From Simplicispira metamorpha (GTDB taxonomy: Bacteria; Pseudomonadota; Gammaproteobacteria; Burkholderiales; Burkholderiaceae_C): a DNA stretch of 64,000 nt. Where the stretch lies: assembly GCF_004341365.1 (NCBI RefSeq), contig NZ_SLXH01000005.1, positions 98,964 through 162,963 on the forward strand. The letters are read 5' to 3'. Within the stretch, counting starts at the first letter, position 1; every line of letters begins with the position of its first letter. The notes beneath the pieces are model-generated. The model worked only from the letters and a program-made list of their open reading frames with translations, did no database searches and had not been told where the DNA came from. Of the stretch, positions 1-8,293 are shown in pieces. Both the position numbers and the translations under genes were made by a program.

Positions 1-2
1 CG

Positions 3-215
3 GTGCTGATGGTCGAGCACGACATGGGCATGGTGATGGACTTGTCTGACCACGTGGTGGTGCTCAACTTCGGCCAGGTGATTGCCCAGGGCCAGCCCGC
101 CGCCGTGCAGGGCAACCCCGAAGTCATCAAGGCTTATCTGGGCTCGGGCGATGTCCACGACCTGCGCCGCAAGCTGCACGCCAGCACCCCCGCCAACGCC
201 GCAGGAGTCGCATGA
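3..215 (+). CDS. livG: ABC transporter ATP-binding protein, LivG-like (C-terminal end only)
   Basis: Only the last 70 or so residues are in the window; the gene begins before base 1. The visible part starts in the switch/H-loop region (VEHDM, with the conserved His) and continues with the usual end of a branched-chain amino acid transport ATPase (VLNFGQVIAQG, then NPEVIKAYLG). LivG is one of two cytoplasmic ATPases that drive HAAT-family importers. Its stop TGA overlaps the ATG of the permease gene that follows, so the two are translationally coupled. The family assignment rests on this short tail and on the four downstream transporter genes. Confidence 0.85.
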   Translation: MLMVEHDMGMVMDLSDHVVVLNFGQVIAQGQPAAVQGNPEVIKAYLGSGDVHDLRRKLHASTPANAAGVA

Positions 216-1093
216 TGGATTGGGCCTACCTTTTTGAAATTTGCCTCACCGGTCTGTCCGGGGGCGGTTTGTACGCACTGGCCGCGCTGGCCTTTGTGAT
301 GGTTTACAAGGCCACGCGCGTGGTCAACATCGCCATCGGCGAGCTGCTGATGGTGGGCGCCTACCTGTTCTTCACCTTTGCCTCGATGTTTGCGCTGCCG
401 CTGTGGCTGGCCATTCCGGCCGCCGTGCTGGGCACGGGCCTGCTGGGCGCGGTGATCGAGCGCACCATGATCCGCCCGCTGCTGGGCGAGCCACCGATCT
501 CGGTGTTCATGGTCACGGTGGGCCTGGCCTCGGTGCTGGTGGGCCTGGTCGAGATGATCTGGAGCGCCGACCAGCGCCGCCTGCCCGAGTTCATGCCCAC
601 GCAACCCATCATGGTGGGCGAGGCCTTCCTGGCGCCCAAGGTGTTCTGGGGCGCGGTGGTGGCGGTGGTGTTCATTGCCGCCGTGCTGCTGGTGTTTCGC
701 TTCTGGCGCGGCGGCGTGGCACTGCGGGCCACGGCGTCTGACCAGGCGGCGGCGTACTCGGTGGGCATCAACGTGCCGCGCGTGTTCTCGCTGGCCTGGG
801 TGGTGTCGGCCATGATCGCCGCCGTCTCCGGGATCATCGTCGGCTCGATTGGCGGCATCTCGTCCAGCATGGGCGTGTTTGGCCTGTCGGTGCTGGTGGT
901 GGTCATCGTCGGCGGGCTCGACAGCGTGCTGGGCGCGCTCGTCGGCGGTTTGCTGATTGGTCTGGTGGAGGCCCTGGCGGGCAGCTACCTGGGCGGCGAA
1001 TACAAGCTGCTGGCCACCTTCCTTGTTCTGGTGGCCATCTTGATGGTGCGCCCCTACGGCCTGTTTGGCACCCACGAAATCGAAAGACTCTGA
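212..1093 (+). CDS. livH: Branched-chain amino acid-type ABC transporter permease LivH
   Basis: Inner-membrane permease of 293 residues, the usual LivH length, almost wholly hydrophobic with about eight predicted membrane segments. The N-terminal GLYALAALAFVMVYKATRVVNIAIGE pattern (seen in pieces) and the C-terminal GGLDSVLGALVGGLLIGL pattern are typical of the family. It pairs with LivM to form the channel. The start ATG (212, or a second ATG at 215) overlaps the stop of livG, and its own TGA overlaps the livM ATG by one base, so livG-livH-livM are tightly coupled. The substrate cannot be read from sequence: members of this family also carry aromatic acids, amides and urea. Confidence 0.93.
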   Translation: MMDWAYLFEICLTGLSGGGLYALAALAFVMVYKATRVVNIAIGELLMVGAYLFFTFASMFALPLWLAIPAAVLGTGLLGAVIERTMIRPLLGEPPISVFMVTVGLASVLVGLVEMIWSADQRRLPEFMPTQPIMVGEAFLAPKVFWGAVVAVVFIAAVLLVFRFWRGGVALRATASDQAAAYSVGINVPRVFSLAWVVSAMIAAVSGIIVGSIGGISSSMGVFGLSVLVVVIVGGLDSVLGALVGGLLIGLVEALAGSYLGGEYKLLATFLVLVAILMVRPYGLFGTHEIERL

Positions 1094-2130
1094 TGAGAAT
1101 CGGCACCCTCAAAGAGAGCTACATCGCCGACGCGGCGCTGTTCGACTCGCGCACACAAAAGACCTGGCTGGCCGTGGCAGCGGCACTGCTGGTGCTGTTC
1201 CCGTTCATGGCCAGCGACTACTGGCTGTACCTGGCCTGCCTGGTCAGCATCAACGTGGCCAGCGCCACCGGGCTGAACATCCTGACCGGCTACACCGGCC
1301 TGGTCAGCCTGGGGCAGGCGGCCTTCATGGGGCTGGGCGCCTACACCGTGGCGGTGATGGAGACGCGGCTGGGCACGCCGTTCTTGCTGAACCTGCTGGC
1401 CGGTGGTTTCGTGGCCATGCTGGGCGGCATCGTGGTGGGCATTCCGTCGCTGCGCGTCAAGGGCCTGTACCTGGCCATTGCCACCATTGCGGCCTCGTTC
1501 ATCGCCCATTTCATTTTTGCCAACTGGTCGTTCACCGGGGGCACGGGCGGCCTGTCCATCCCGCCGGCCAGCCTGCTGGGCATGCCGCTGGACACGTCGT
1601 TCCGGCTGTACTGGGTGATCGTGCCCATCACCATCGTGATGCTGCTGGGCGCAGCCAACCTGTTTCGCACCCGCATTGGCCGCGCCTTCATCGCCATCCG
1701 CGACCGCGACATCTCTGCCGAGGTGCTGGGCATTCCGCTGTTGCGCTACAAGCTGCTGTCGTTTGGCCTGTCCTCGTTCTACGCCGGGGTGGCGGGCGGG
1801 CTGTGGGCGTACTTCTTCCGCGTGGTCACGCCCGAGAGCTTTCCGCTCTTGATGTCCATCTTCTTCCTGGCGGCCATCATCGTCGGCGGCATGGGCACGA
1901 TTCTGGGCGGCATCCTGGGCGCGGTGTTCATGACCATGGTGCCCGAGCTGCTCAAGCTGGTGTTCGACCTGCTGCCCAACAGCGCCGAATACACGGTGTT
2001 CCTCTCGCCCGTGCGCACCATCATTTTTGGCCTGTTGATCATCGGCTTTCTGGTGTTCGAGCCCCACGGCCTGGCGGAAATGTGGCGCCGCGTGCGCCGC
2101 TTCTTCCACCTCTGGCCCTTCCGCAACTAG
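1093..2130 (+). CDS. livM: Branched-chain amino acid-type ABC transporter permease LivM
   Basis: Second inner-membrane permease, 345 residues. It has a charged N-terminal stretch of about 30 residues, then multiple membrane helices with the LivM hallmarks ATGLNILTGYTGLVSLGQAAF near residue 55 (partly quoted here) and GGMGTILGGILGAVF near residue 270. The EAA-like cytoplasmic loop RDRDISAEVLGI is visible near residue 205. It begins one base before the end of livH. A gap of 50 bases separates it from the binding-protein gene. Confidence 0.93.
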   Translation: MRIGTLKESYIADAALFDSRTQKTWLAVAAALLVLFPFMASDYWLYLACLVSINVASATGLNILTGYTGLVSLGQAAFMGLGAYTVAVMETRLGTPFLLNLLAGGFVAMLGGIVVGIPSLRVKGLYLAIATIAASFIAHFIFANWSFTGGTGGLSIPPASLLGMPLDTSFRLYWVIVPITIVMLLGAANLFRTRIGRAFIAIRDRDISAEVLGIPLLRYKLLSFGLSSFYAGVAGGLWAYFFRVVTPESFPLLMSIFFLAAIIVGGMGTILGGILGAVFMTMVPELLKLVFDLLPNSAEYTVFLSPVRTIIFGLLIIGFLVFEPHGLAEMWRRVRRFFHLWPFRN

Positions 2131-2180
2131 GCCCCGCCACTGTTTTCATGCCACCACACAACCAACCCAAGGAGACACGC

Positions 2181-3374
2181 ATGGACAACCAACGCATTTC
2201 CAGCCAACGCCGCAGCCTGATGCTGGGCGCCGCCGCAGCCGCAGGCGCTGCTGCGCTCACGCACCCGCTGTCGGTGCTGGCGCAGGGCACCGAAGACATC
2301 GTCATCGGCGGCTCCATCCCCATGACCGGCGTGTTCGCCTTTGCGGGCGTGGGCATCAACGCCGGCATCCAGGACTACGTGAAGATCACCAACGACGCCG
2401 GTGGCATCAAGGGCCGCAAGCTCAAGTACGTGCCCGAAGACACGGGCTACAAGGTCGATGTGTCGGTGGCCACCTTCAAGAAGATCACCAGCCAGAACAA
2501 GGTCAACCTGTACTACGGCGACTCCACCGGTTTCTCCAAAACCATCAACCCCGAGCTGGAGCGCAACGGCGCCATCATGATGGCGGGCGCCTCGTTTGCC
2601 ACCGAGCTGAACGACCCCAAAAAGTACCCCCACCAGTTCCTGGTCGGCCCCGACTACACCGAGATGTTCGGCATCCTGCTGAAACACATCGCCCAGGAAA
2701 AGCCCGGCGCCAAGGTGGCCTTCGTCTATTCCGACTCCGAGTTTGGCCGCGACCCCATCGACGAGAGCGAAGCGCTGGCCAAAAAGCTGGGCCTGTCGGT
2801 GCCCGTCAAGATCATGACGCCCGCAGGCAGCGTGGACGTGTCCACCGAAGTCATCAAGCTGCGCCGCGCCGCGCCCGACTACACCATCTTCCACGGCTAC
2901 ATCCTGGCGCCCATCCCCGAGTTCATCACCCAGGGCAAGCAAATGGGCATGACCAGCAAATGGATGGGCACCTTCTGGACGATGGACAGCTCCACCGTCA
3001 TGAAGATGGGCCCCGCAGGCGACGGCTTCATGGGCGTGATGCCCTACCGCTACTACTACGACACCTCGGCCAAGGCGCCCATGCTGGACAAGATCCGCGC
3101 CATGCGCCCCGAGTACCAGAGCACGGCCTACATGCAAGGCTTTCTGGCCGCCATGCTGTTCACCGAATCGGCCAAACGCTGCCTGGAGGCGGGCAAGCCC
3201 CTCAACGGCACCAACCTCAAGGCCGCGCTCAACTCCATCAAGGACTTCGACACCGGTGGCCTGATCGGCGTGCCCGTCACCATCAAGGGCAACTCCATCC
3301 CCGTGGGCCGCGTCTACAAGGCCGACATGAAGGCGCAGAAGATGCTGCCCGCCTCCGACTGGATCACCCTGTAA
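2181..3374 (+). CDS. ABC transporter substrate-binding protein (LivK-like), Tat-type signal
   Basis: Periplasmic binding protein of 397 residues (Peripla_BP_6 type). The ATG at 2181 is preceded by AAGGAGA six bases upstream, which fixes the start. The N-terminus SQRRSLMLGAAAAAGAAAL looks like a twin-arginine signal, with likely cleavage after LAQ near residue 36. The mature protein opens with IVIGGSIPMTGVFAFAGVG, the usual ligand-domain start of amino acid/amide binding proteins. It lies between livM and livF, as expected for the specificity subunit. Tat export suggests folding in the cytoplasm. The ligand is unknown; the adjoining acyl-CoA ligase suggests a carboxylate. Confidence 0.9.
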   Translation: MDNQRISSQRRSLMLGAAAAAGAAALTHPLSVLAQGTEDIVIGGSIPMTGVFAFAGVGINAGIQDYVKITNDAGGIKGRKLKYVPEDTGYKVDVSVATFKKITSQNKVNLYYGDSTGFSKTINPELERNGAIMMAGASFATELNDPKKYPHQFLVGPDYTEMFGILLKHIAQEKPGAKVAFVYSDSEFGRDPIDESEALAKKLGLSVPVKIMTPAGSVDVSTEVIKLRRAAPDYTIFHGYILAPIPEFITQGKQMGMTSKWMGTFWTMDSSTVMKMGPAGDGFMGVMPYRYYYDTSAKAPMLDKIRAMRPEYQSTAYMQGFLAAMLFTESAKRCLEAGKPLNGTNLKAALNSIKDFDTGGLIGVPVTIKGNSIPVGRVYKADMKAQKMLPASDWITL

Positions 3375-3388
3375 TCCCTGAGCGCACC

Positions 3389-4222
3389 ATGACCCAGCCG
3401 TCCACGGACCACGTCCTCGCCGTCAACAACATCGAGGTCATCTACAACAAAGTGGTGCAGGCCCTGCGTGGCCTGTCCCTGGTCGTGCCACGCGGCCAGA
3501 TCGTGGCCCTGCTGGGCAGCAACGGGGCGGGCAAGAGCACCACGCTCAAAGCGGTGTCGGGCCTGCTGGCGCTGGAAGATGGCACGCTCGATGCGGGCAC
3601 CATCTTGTTCAACGGCCAGAGCACGGCGCAGCACGCACCCCAGCAGCTGGTGCGCGCGGGCCTGTCGCACGTGATGGAAGGGCGCCGGGTGTTTGAAGAC
3701 CTCACGGTCGAAGAAAACCTGATCGCCGCCACCTACGCCCTCACGGGCCGCCCCCACACCGCGCACGGCGCGCCCAAGCCCGACTTTGATCTGGTCTATG
3801 AATACTTTCCGCGCCTGCACGAGCGGCGCAAGGGCCTGGCCGGGTACCTGTCGGGCGGCGAGCAGCAGATGCTGGCCATTGGCCGCGCGCTCATCGCCCA
3901 GCCCCAGCTGATCTTGCTGGACGAGCCCTCGCTGGGCCTGTCGCCCAAGCTGGTGGAGGACATCTTCACCATCATTGCCCGCATCAACGCCGAGCGCGGC
4001 ACCTCCATGCTGCTGGTGGAGCAAAACGCCACCGTGGCGCTGGCCGTGGCGCACAGCGGCTACATCATGGAAAACGGCAAGATCGTCATCGACGGCTCTG
4101 CCGAACGGCTGGCCAGCGACCCCGACGTGCGCGAGTTCTACCTCGGCATGGGCGGCGGTGGCGAGGCCAAGAGCTTCAAAGAAATCAAGCACTACAAACG
4201 CCGCAAGCGTTGGTTGTCATGA
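3389..4222 (+). CDS. livF: ABC transporter ATP-binding protein LivF-like with basic C-terminal tail
   Basis: Cytoplasmic ATPase of 277 residues. Visible motifs in order: Walker A GSNGAGKST near residue 47, signature LSGGEQQ near 154, Walker B LILLDEPSLGL near 175, and VEQNA at the H-loop position (Asn replaces His, as is common in LivF). It has about 35 residues more than E. coli-type LivF, ending in a tail rich in Lys and Arg (KEIKHYKRRKRWLS). I remember this tail from LivF proteins encoded beside AMP-forming acyl-CoA ligases. The start is the ATG 14 bases after the binding-protein stop. The stop TGA overlaps the next ATG. Confidence 0.92.
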   Translation: MTQPSTDHVLAVNNIEVIYNKVVQALRGLSLVVPRGQIVALLGSNGAGKSTTLKAVSGLLALEDGTLDAGTILFNGQSTAQHAPQQLVRAGLSHVMEGRRVFEDLTVEENLIAATYALTGRPHTAHGAPKPDFDLVYEYFPRLHERRKGLAGYLSGGEQQMLAIGRALIAQPQLILLDEPSLGLSPKLVEDIFTIIARINAERGTSMLLVEQNATVALAVAHSGYIMENGKIVIDGSAERLASDPDVREFYLGMGGGGEAKSFKEIKHYKRRKRWLS

Positions 4223-6051
4223 CTGCGCGCGAGTCCGATATGTCTGTTTCCACCCCCCTTCCTGAACTGACCCTGGTGCAAATGCTGCGCGAACGCGCAC
4301 GCACGGACGCCACGCGCATCGCCATCCGGCAAAAGGACTTCGGCATCTGGAAGCCCTTTACCTGGGCCGACTACTACCGCCGCGCCTGCCACTTCGGCCT
4401 GGGCCTGCGCGCGCTGGGCCTGCCCGACAACGGCCACGTGGGCGTGATCTCCGAGAACCGCATCGAATGGGTGCTGGCGCAAATGGGCGCGGGCCTGGTC
4501 GGCGCCGTCACGGTGGGCGTGTACCCCACCAGCCCGACGCACGAGGTGGCCTACGTGGTGGGCCACGCCGACATCGAGGTCATGGTCTGCGAAGACCAGG
4601 AGCAAACCGACAAGGTGCTCGCCGCCCTGTCCGAGCTGCCCCGCCTGAAAAAAATCGTGGTCATGGAAACCAAGGGCCTGCGCAGCCACGACCCCGAGAT
4701 GCGCCGCCTGATCTGCACCTTTGCCGAGGTCGAGGCGCTGGGCGCGCAAACGCGCGACACCACCCTCATCGACCAGGCGCTGGCGCGCCAGCAGCTCGAC
4801 GACACCGGGCTGATGATCTACACCTCGGGCTCCACCGGCAAGCCCAAGGGCGCGATGATTTCGTGGCGCAACATGCGCGGCGCCGCGCCCGGCATCATCG
4901 AGCGCCTGGGCCTGTCGGCCGACACCACGCACCTGTCTTACCTGCCGCTGTGCCACGTGGCCGAGCAGATGCTGACCACGTTCTGCCCGCTGTACCTGGG
5001 CTCGCAGGTGAACTTTGGCGAATCCATCCGCACCGTGCAGGAAGACCTGCGCGAAGTGGCGCCCACCATGTTTCTGGGCGTGCCCCGCATTTGGGAAAAA
5101 ATGCACGCCGCCATCAGCATCAAGCTGCAAGAAACCGGCGGCCTGCGCCGCGCGCTGTTTGATCGGGCCTACGCCGCCTGCGCCCACCTCGCAGAAAAAC
5201 CCCGCAGCCAATGGAGCCTGGCCGACAAGGCCCGCTACTTTGCCAGCTACTGGACGGTGCTGCGCGCGCTGCAAAACTTCATCGGCCTGCGCAACGCCCA
5301 GGTGGCGCTGACGGGCGCAGCGCCCATCCCGCCTGACGTGGTGCGGTTCTTTCGGGTGCTGGGCGTGCCGCTGATCGAGGTCTATGGCCTGACCGAATCG
5401 AGCGGCATGGTCACTGGCCACCCGCGCGACCAGGTGGTGGTGGGCACGGTGGGCACACCCACGCAGGGCGTGCAGTGGCGCATCGGCGAGGCGGGCGAGT
5501 TCCAGATCAAGGGCGAGATGGTGTTTGCCGGGTACTACAAAAACCCCGAAGCCACGGCGCAAAGCATCCAGGACGGCTGGCTGCACACCGGCGACGTAAT
5601 CCGCGAAGAGCGCGGCCAGCTCAAGATCGTGGACCGCCTCAAGGACATCATGATCACGGCGGGCGGCAAGAACCTCACGCCCTCCGAGATCGAGAACACC
5701 ATGAAAGGCAGCCCCTACATCAAGGAGTGCATCGTGGTGGCCGACGGGCGCAAGTTTGTCAGCGCGCTGGTGATGATCGACTACGAGACGGTGGGCAAAT
5801 GGGCCGAGGCCCAGCGCCTGGCGTTCACGCACTTTCGCTCGCTGGTGGAGATGCCGCAGGTGCGCGCCCTGATAGAGCAGGCCATCGCCCAGGGCAACGA
5901 GCGCTTGGCGCAGGTGTCGCACATCCGCAAGTTCCACCTGCTGACCAAAGAACTCGACCACGACGATGGCGAAGTCACCGCCACCATGAAGGTGCGCCGC
6001 TCCAGCATCTACAAGACCTACGCCGCAGAAATCGAGGCCCTGTACCGCTGA
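4219..6051 (+). CDS. AMP-forming long-chain-type acyl-CoA ligase
   Basis: Acyl-CoA synthetase of 610 residues (ANL superfamily) that would activate a carboxylic acid to its CoA thioester with ATP. Motifs: P-loop YTSGSTGKPKGA near residue 200, the A5 region YGLTESSGMVTG near 390, the GWLHTGDV motif near 453, and DRLKDIMITAGGKNLTP with the hinge Asp and the adenylation-stabilising region near 470. The ATG at 4219 overlaps the livF stop (ATGA), so it belongs to the transporter operon; a second ATG at 4240 is possible. The coupling suggests that the imported acid is trapped as a CoA ester. Chain length and substrate cannot be told. Confidence 0.9.
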   Translation: MTARESDMSVSTPLPELTLVQMLRERARTDATRIAIRQKDFGIWKPFTWADYYRRACHFGLGLRALGLPDNGHVGVISENRIEWVLAQMGAGLVGAVTVGVYPTSPTHEVAYVVGHADIEVMVCEDQEQTDKVLAALSELPRLKKIVVMETKGLRSHDPEMRRLICTFAEVEALGAQTRDTTLIDQALARQQLDDTGLMIYTSGSTGKPKGAMISWRNMRGAAPGIIERLGLSADTTHLSYLPLCHVAEQMLTTFCPLYLGSQVNFGESIRTVQEDLREVAPTMFLGVPRIWEKMHAAISIKLQETGGLRRALFDRAYAACAHLAEKPRSQWSLADKARYFASYWTVLRALQNFIGLRNAQVALTGAAPIPPDVVRFFRVLGVPLIEVYGLTESSGMVTGHPRDQVVVGTVGTPTQGVQWRIGEAGEFQIKGEMVFAGYYKNPEATAQSIQDGWLHTGDVIREERGQLKIVDRLKDIMITAGGKNLTPSEIENTMKGSPYIKECIVVADGRKFVSALVMIDYETVGKWAEAQRLAFTHFRSLVEMPQVRALIEQAIAQGNERLAQVSHIRKFHLLTKELDHDDGEVTATMKVRRSSIYKTYAAEIEALYR

Positions 6052-6082
6052 GCACCGCTGGCGCAACCCCGCTGCCTGCGCT

Positions 6083-6178
6083 ATTAAAAGAGAAGCTGCT
6101 AGCGCACACCCACAGACAGTTTCAGCACGATTCAATACTGAAACCACCTACAGACGTGCGCTATCAGCTCCCATATCC
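6083..6178 (+). repeat. Dispersed intergenic repeat, paired copies forming a hairpin
   Basis: Between the ligase and the hydratase lies AAGCTGCTAGCGCACA in + orientation, then GTGCGCTATCAGCTCC in - orientation. Between them GTTTCAG and CTGAAAC can pair. The whole stretch can fold as a long hairpin made of two opposed copies of the repeat family found throughout this window. Confidence 0.6.
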
Positions 6179-6199
6179 ATAGCAAACAAACCGTCCCCC

Positions 6200-7006
6200 A
6201 TGAGCCTGCCCCACCCCCCCGACGCCCCCGCCGACGCCCCGCTGCTGCTGGAGCGCAACGGCGCCATCGCCACGCTGCGCTTTCACCGCCCCGGTGCGCT
6301 CAACGCCGTGGATGTGCCCATGGCCCAGGCGCTGCTGGCCGCCGTGCGCAGCCTGGCCCAGGATGACAGCGTGCGCTGCGTGGTGCTGTGCGGCGCGGGC
6401 AAAGGCTTCATGGCCGGGGGCGATCTGGCCACCCTGCGCGCCGACCCCGTGCAAGGCGCCGCCGACCTGCTGGCGCCGCTGAACGAAGCCGTGGCCCTGC
6501 TGGCCCAGCTGAACGCCCCCGTCATCGCCCAGGTGCACGGCGTGGCCGCCGGGGCGGGCCTGTCGCTGATGCTGCAAGCCGATCTGGTGCTGGCCGCCGA
6601 CACCACGCGCTTCAACCTCGCCTACATCAACCTGGGCACCAGCTGCGACGTGGGCGCCTCGTGGGCGCTGCCGCGCCTGGTGGGCCTGAACCGCGCGCTG
6701 GAGATTGCCCTGCTGGGCGACGCCTTCACCGCCGTGCAGGCGCAGCAGTGGGGCCTGATCCACCGCGCCGTGCCCGCCGCCGAGCTGGACGCCGCCGTGC
6801 AGCAACTGGCCCAGCGACTGGCCAACGGCCCCACGCGCGCCTACGGCCACATGCGCCGCCTGCTGCGCAGCGCCTTCGACCGCGCCCTGCCCGAACAACT
6901 CAGCGCCGAGGCCCAGGCCTTTGGCGACTGCGCCCGCACGCACGACCTGCGCGAAGGCATTGAAGCCTTCTACGCCAAACGCCCCGCCGCCTTCCAGGGC
7001 CGCTGA
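6200..7006 (+). CDS. Enoyl-CoA hydratase/isomerase family protein (crotonase fold)
   Basis: 268 residues, normal crotonase length. The oxyanion-hole motif GFMAGGDLATL is near residue 72 and VHGVAAGAGLSLMLQADLVLAA near 113 (quoted in part) is the second signature. At the position of the first catalytic Glu of rat crotonase the sequence reads AYINLG, with no Glu, and the following loop is SCDVGAS. That pattern is closer to crotonase-fold isomerases than to classical hydratases. The gene starts 148 bases after the ligase, across a repeat, so it may have its own promoter. With the neighbouring thiolase and dehydrogenase it makes a beta-oxidation set. Confidence 0.85.
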   Translation: MSLPHPPDAPADAPLLLERNGAIATLRFHRPGALNAVDVPMAQALLAAVRSLAQDDSVRCVVLCGAGKGFMAGGDLATLRADPVQGAADLLAPLNEAVALLAQLNAPVIAQVHGVAAGAGLSLMLQADLVLAADTTRFNLAYINLGTSCDVGASWALPRLVGLNRALEIALLGDAFTAVQAQQWGLIHRAVPAAELDAAVQQLAQRLANGPTRAYGHMRRLLRSAFDRALPEQLSAEAQAFGDCARTHDLREGIEAFYAKRPAAFQGR

Positions 7007-7044
7007 ACGCACCCTTTATTTCCGACACCTCCAGGAGCACCACC

Positions 7045-8232
7045 ATGTCCCACCGCGACGTTTTTGTTGTCAGCACCGCCCGCACCGCCATCGGCACCTT
7101 TGGCGGCGCCCTGAAAGACGTGCCCAACACCCAACTGGCCACCACCGCCGTGAAGGCCGCCATTGCGCGCAGCGGCCTCGCGCCCGACGCCGTGGGCCAT
7201 GTGGTGATGGGCAACGTCATCCCCACCGACACCAAAGACGCCTACCTGGCGCGCGTGGCCGCCATCGACGCCGGTTGCCCTATTGAGACGCCCGCCTTCA
7301 ACGTCAACCGCCTGTGCGGCTCGGGCTTGCAGGCCATCATCAGCGCCGCGCAGGCCATTGGCTACGGCGACTGCGACGTGGCCGTGGGCGGCGGCAGCGA
7401 GAGCATGAGCCGCGGCCCCTACTTCGACCAGGCCGCCCGCTGGGGCGCGCGCATGGGCGACGCCAAAAGCATCGACTACATGCTGGGCATCCTGCACGAC
7501 CCCTGGCAAAAAATGCACATGGGCATCACCGCCGAGAACGTGGCCGCGCGCTACGGCATCACGCGCGAGATGCAAGACCAGCTGGCCCTGCAAAGCCAGC
7601 AGCGCGCCGCTGCTGCCATTGCAGCGGGCCACTTCAAAGCGCAGATCGTTCCGGTAGAAATCGCCACGCGCAAAGGCACCGTGCTGTTCCAGGAAGATGA
7701 ACACGTGCGCGCCAGCACCACGCTGGAGGCGCTGGCAGGCATGAAGCCCGCCTTCCAAAAGGACAACGGCACCGTGACGGCGGGCAACGCCTCGGGCATC
7801 AACGACGGCGCCAGCGCCGTGGTGCTGGTGGCGGGCGACCGCATCGGCGCGCTGGGCGTCAAGCCGCTGGCGCGCCTGGTGGGCTACGCCCACGCCGGCG
7901 TGGAGCCGGGCTACATGGGCATCGGCCCCGTGCCCGCCACGCAAAAGGTGCTGGCGCGCACGGGCCTGACGGTGGCCGACCTGGACGTGATCGAGTCCAA
8001 CGAAGCCTTTGCCGCCCAGGCCTGCGCCGTCATCCAGGAGCTGGGCTTTGACCCCGCCCGCGTCAACCCCAACGGCTCGGGCATCTCGCTGGGCCACCCG
8101 GTGGGCGCCACCGGCGCCATCATCACCACCAAAGCCATTGCCGAACTGCACCGCACCGGGGGCCGCTACGCGCTGGTGACCATGTGCATTGGCGGCGGCC
8201 AGGGCATTGCGGCCATCTTCGAACGGGTTTGA
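7045..8232 (+). CDS. Acetyl-CoA acetyltransferase (thiolase)
   Basis: 395 residues. The acyl-accepting Cys91 lies in NRLCGSG, His351 in LGHPVGATG and the C-terminal Cys381 in MCIGGGQG, so all catalytic residues are present. A ribosome site (CAGGAG) precedes the ATG at 7045 by seven bases. The enzyme would cleave 3-ketoacyl-CoA or condense acetyl-CoA; sequence alone does not separate biosynthetic from degradative use. Placement between a crotonase and an acyl-CoA dehydrogenase favours beta-oxidation. Confidence 0.92.
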   Translation: MSHRDVFVVSTARTAIGTFGGALKDVPNTQLATTAVKAAIARSGLAPDAVGHVVMGNVIPTDTKDAYLARVAAIDAGCPIETPAFNVNRLCGSGLQAIISAAQAIGYGDCDVAVGGGSESMSRGPYFDQAARWGARMGDAKSIDYMLGILHDPWQKMHMGITAENVAARYGITREMQDQLALQSQQRAAAAIAAGHFKAQIVPVEIATRKGTVLFQEDEHVRASTTLEALAGMKPAFQKDNGTVTAGNASGINDGASAVVLVAGDRIGALGVKPLARLVGYAHAGVEPGYMGIGPVPATQKVLARTGLTVADLDVIESNEAFAAQACAVIQELGFDPARVNPNGSGISLGHPVGATGAIITTKAIAELHRTGGRYALVTMCIGGGQGIAAIFERV

Positions 8233-8234
8233 GT

Positions 8235-8290
8235 CTTTTTTTGCCGCTAGCGCTTATCTGGCAAGCGCTGGCAGCTCTCATCTTCATAGC
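8235..8290 (+). repeat. Dispersed intergenic repeat
   Basis: Contains GCCGCTAGCGCTTATC then GCAAGCGCTGGCAG, the family core. It fills the gap between the thiolase and the acyl-CoA dehydrogenase and can form a short AGCGCTT/AAGCGCT hairpin. Confidence 0.7.
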
Positions 8291-8293
8291 ACC

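Noticed and set aside
4192..6147. Open frame of 651 codons on the minus strand opposite the acyl-CoA ligase
   Set aside because: It has shadow composition and no ribosome site, while the plus-strand frame has all ANL motifs.
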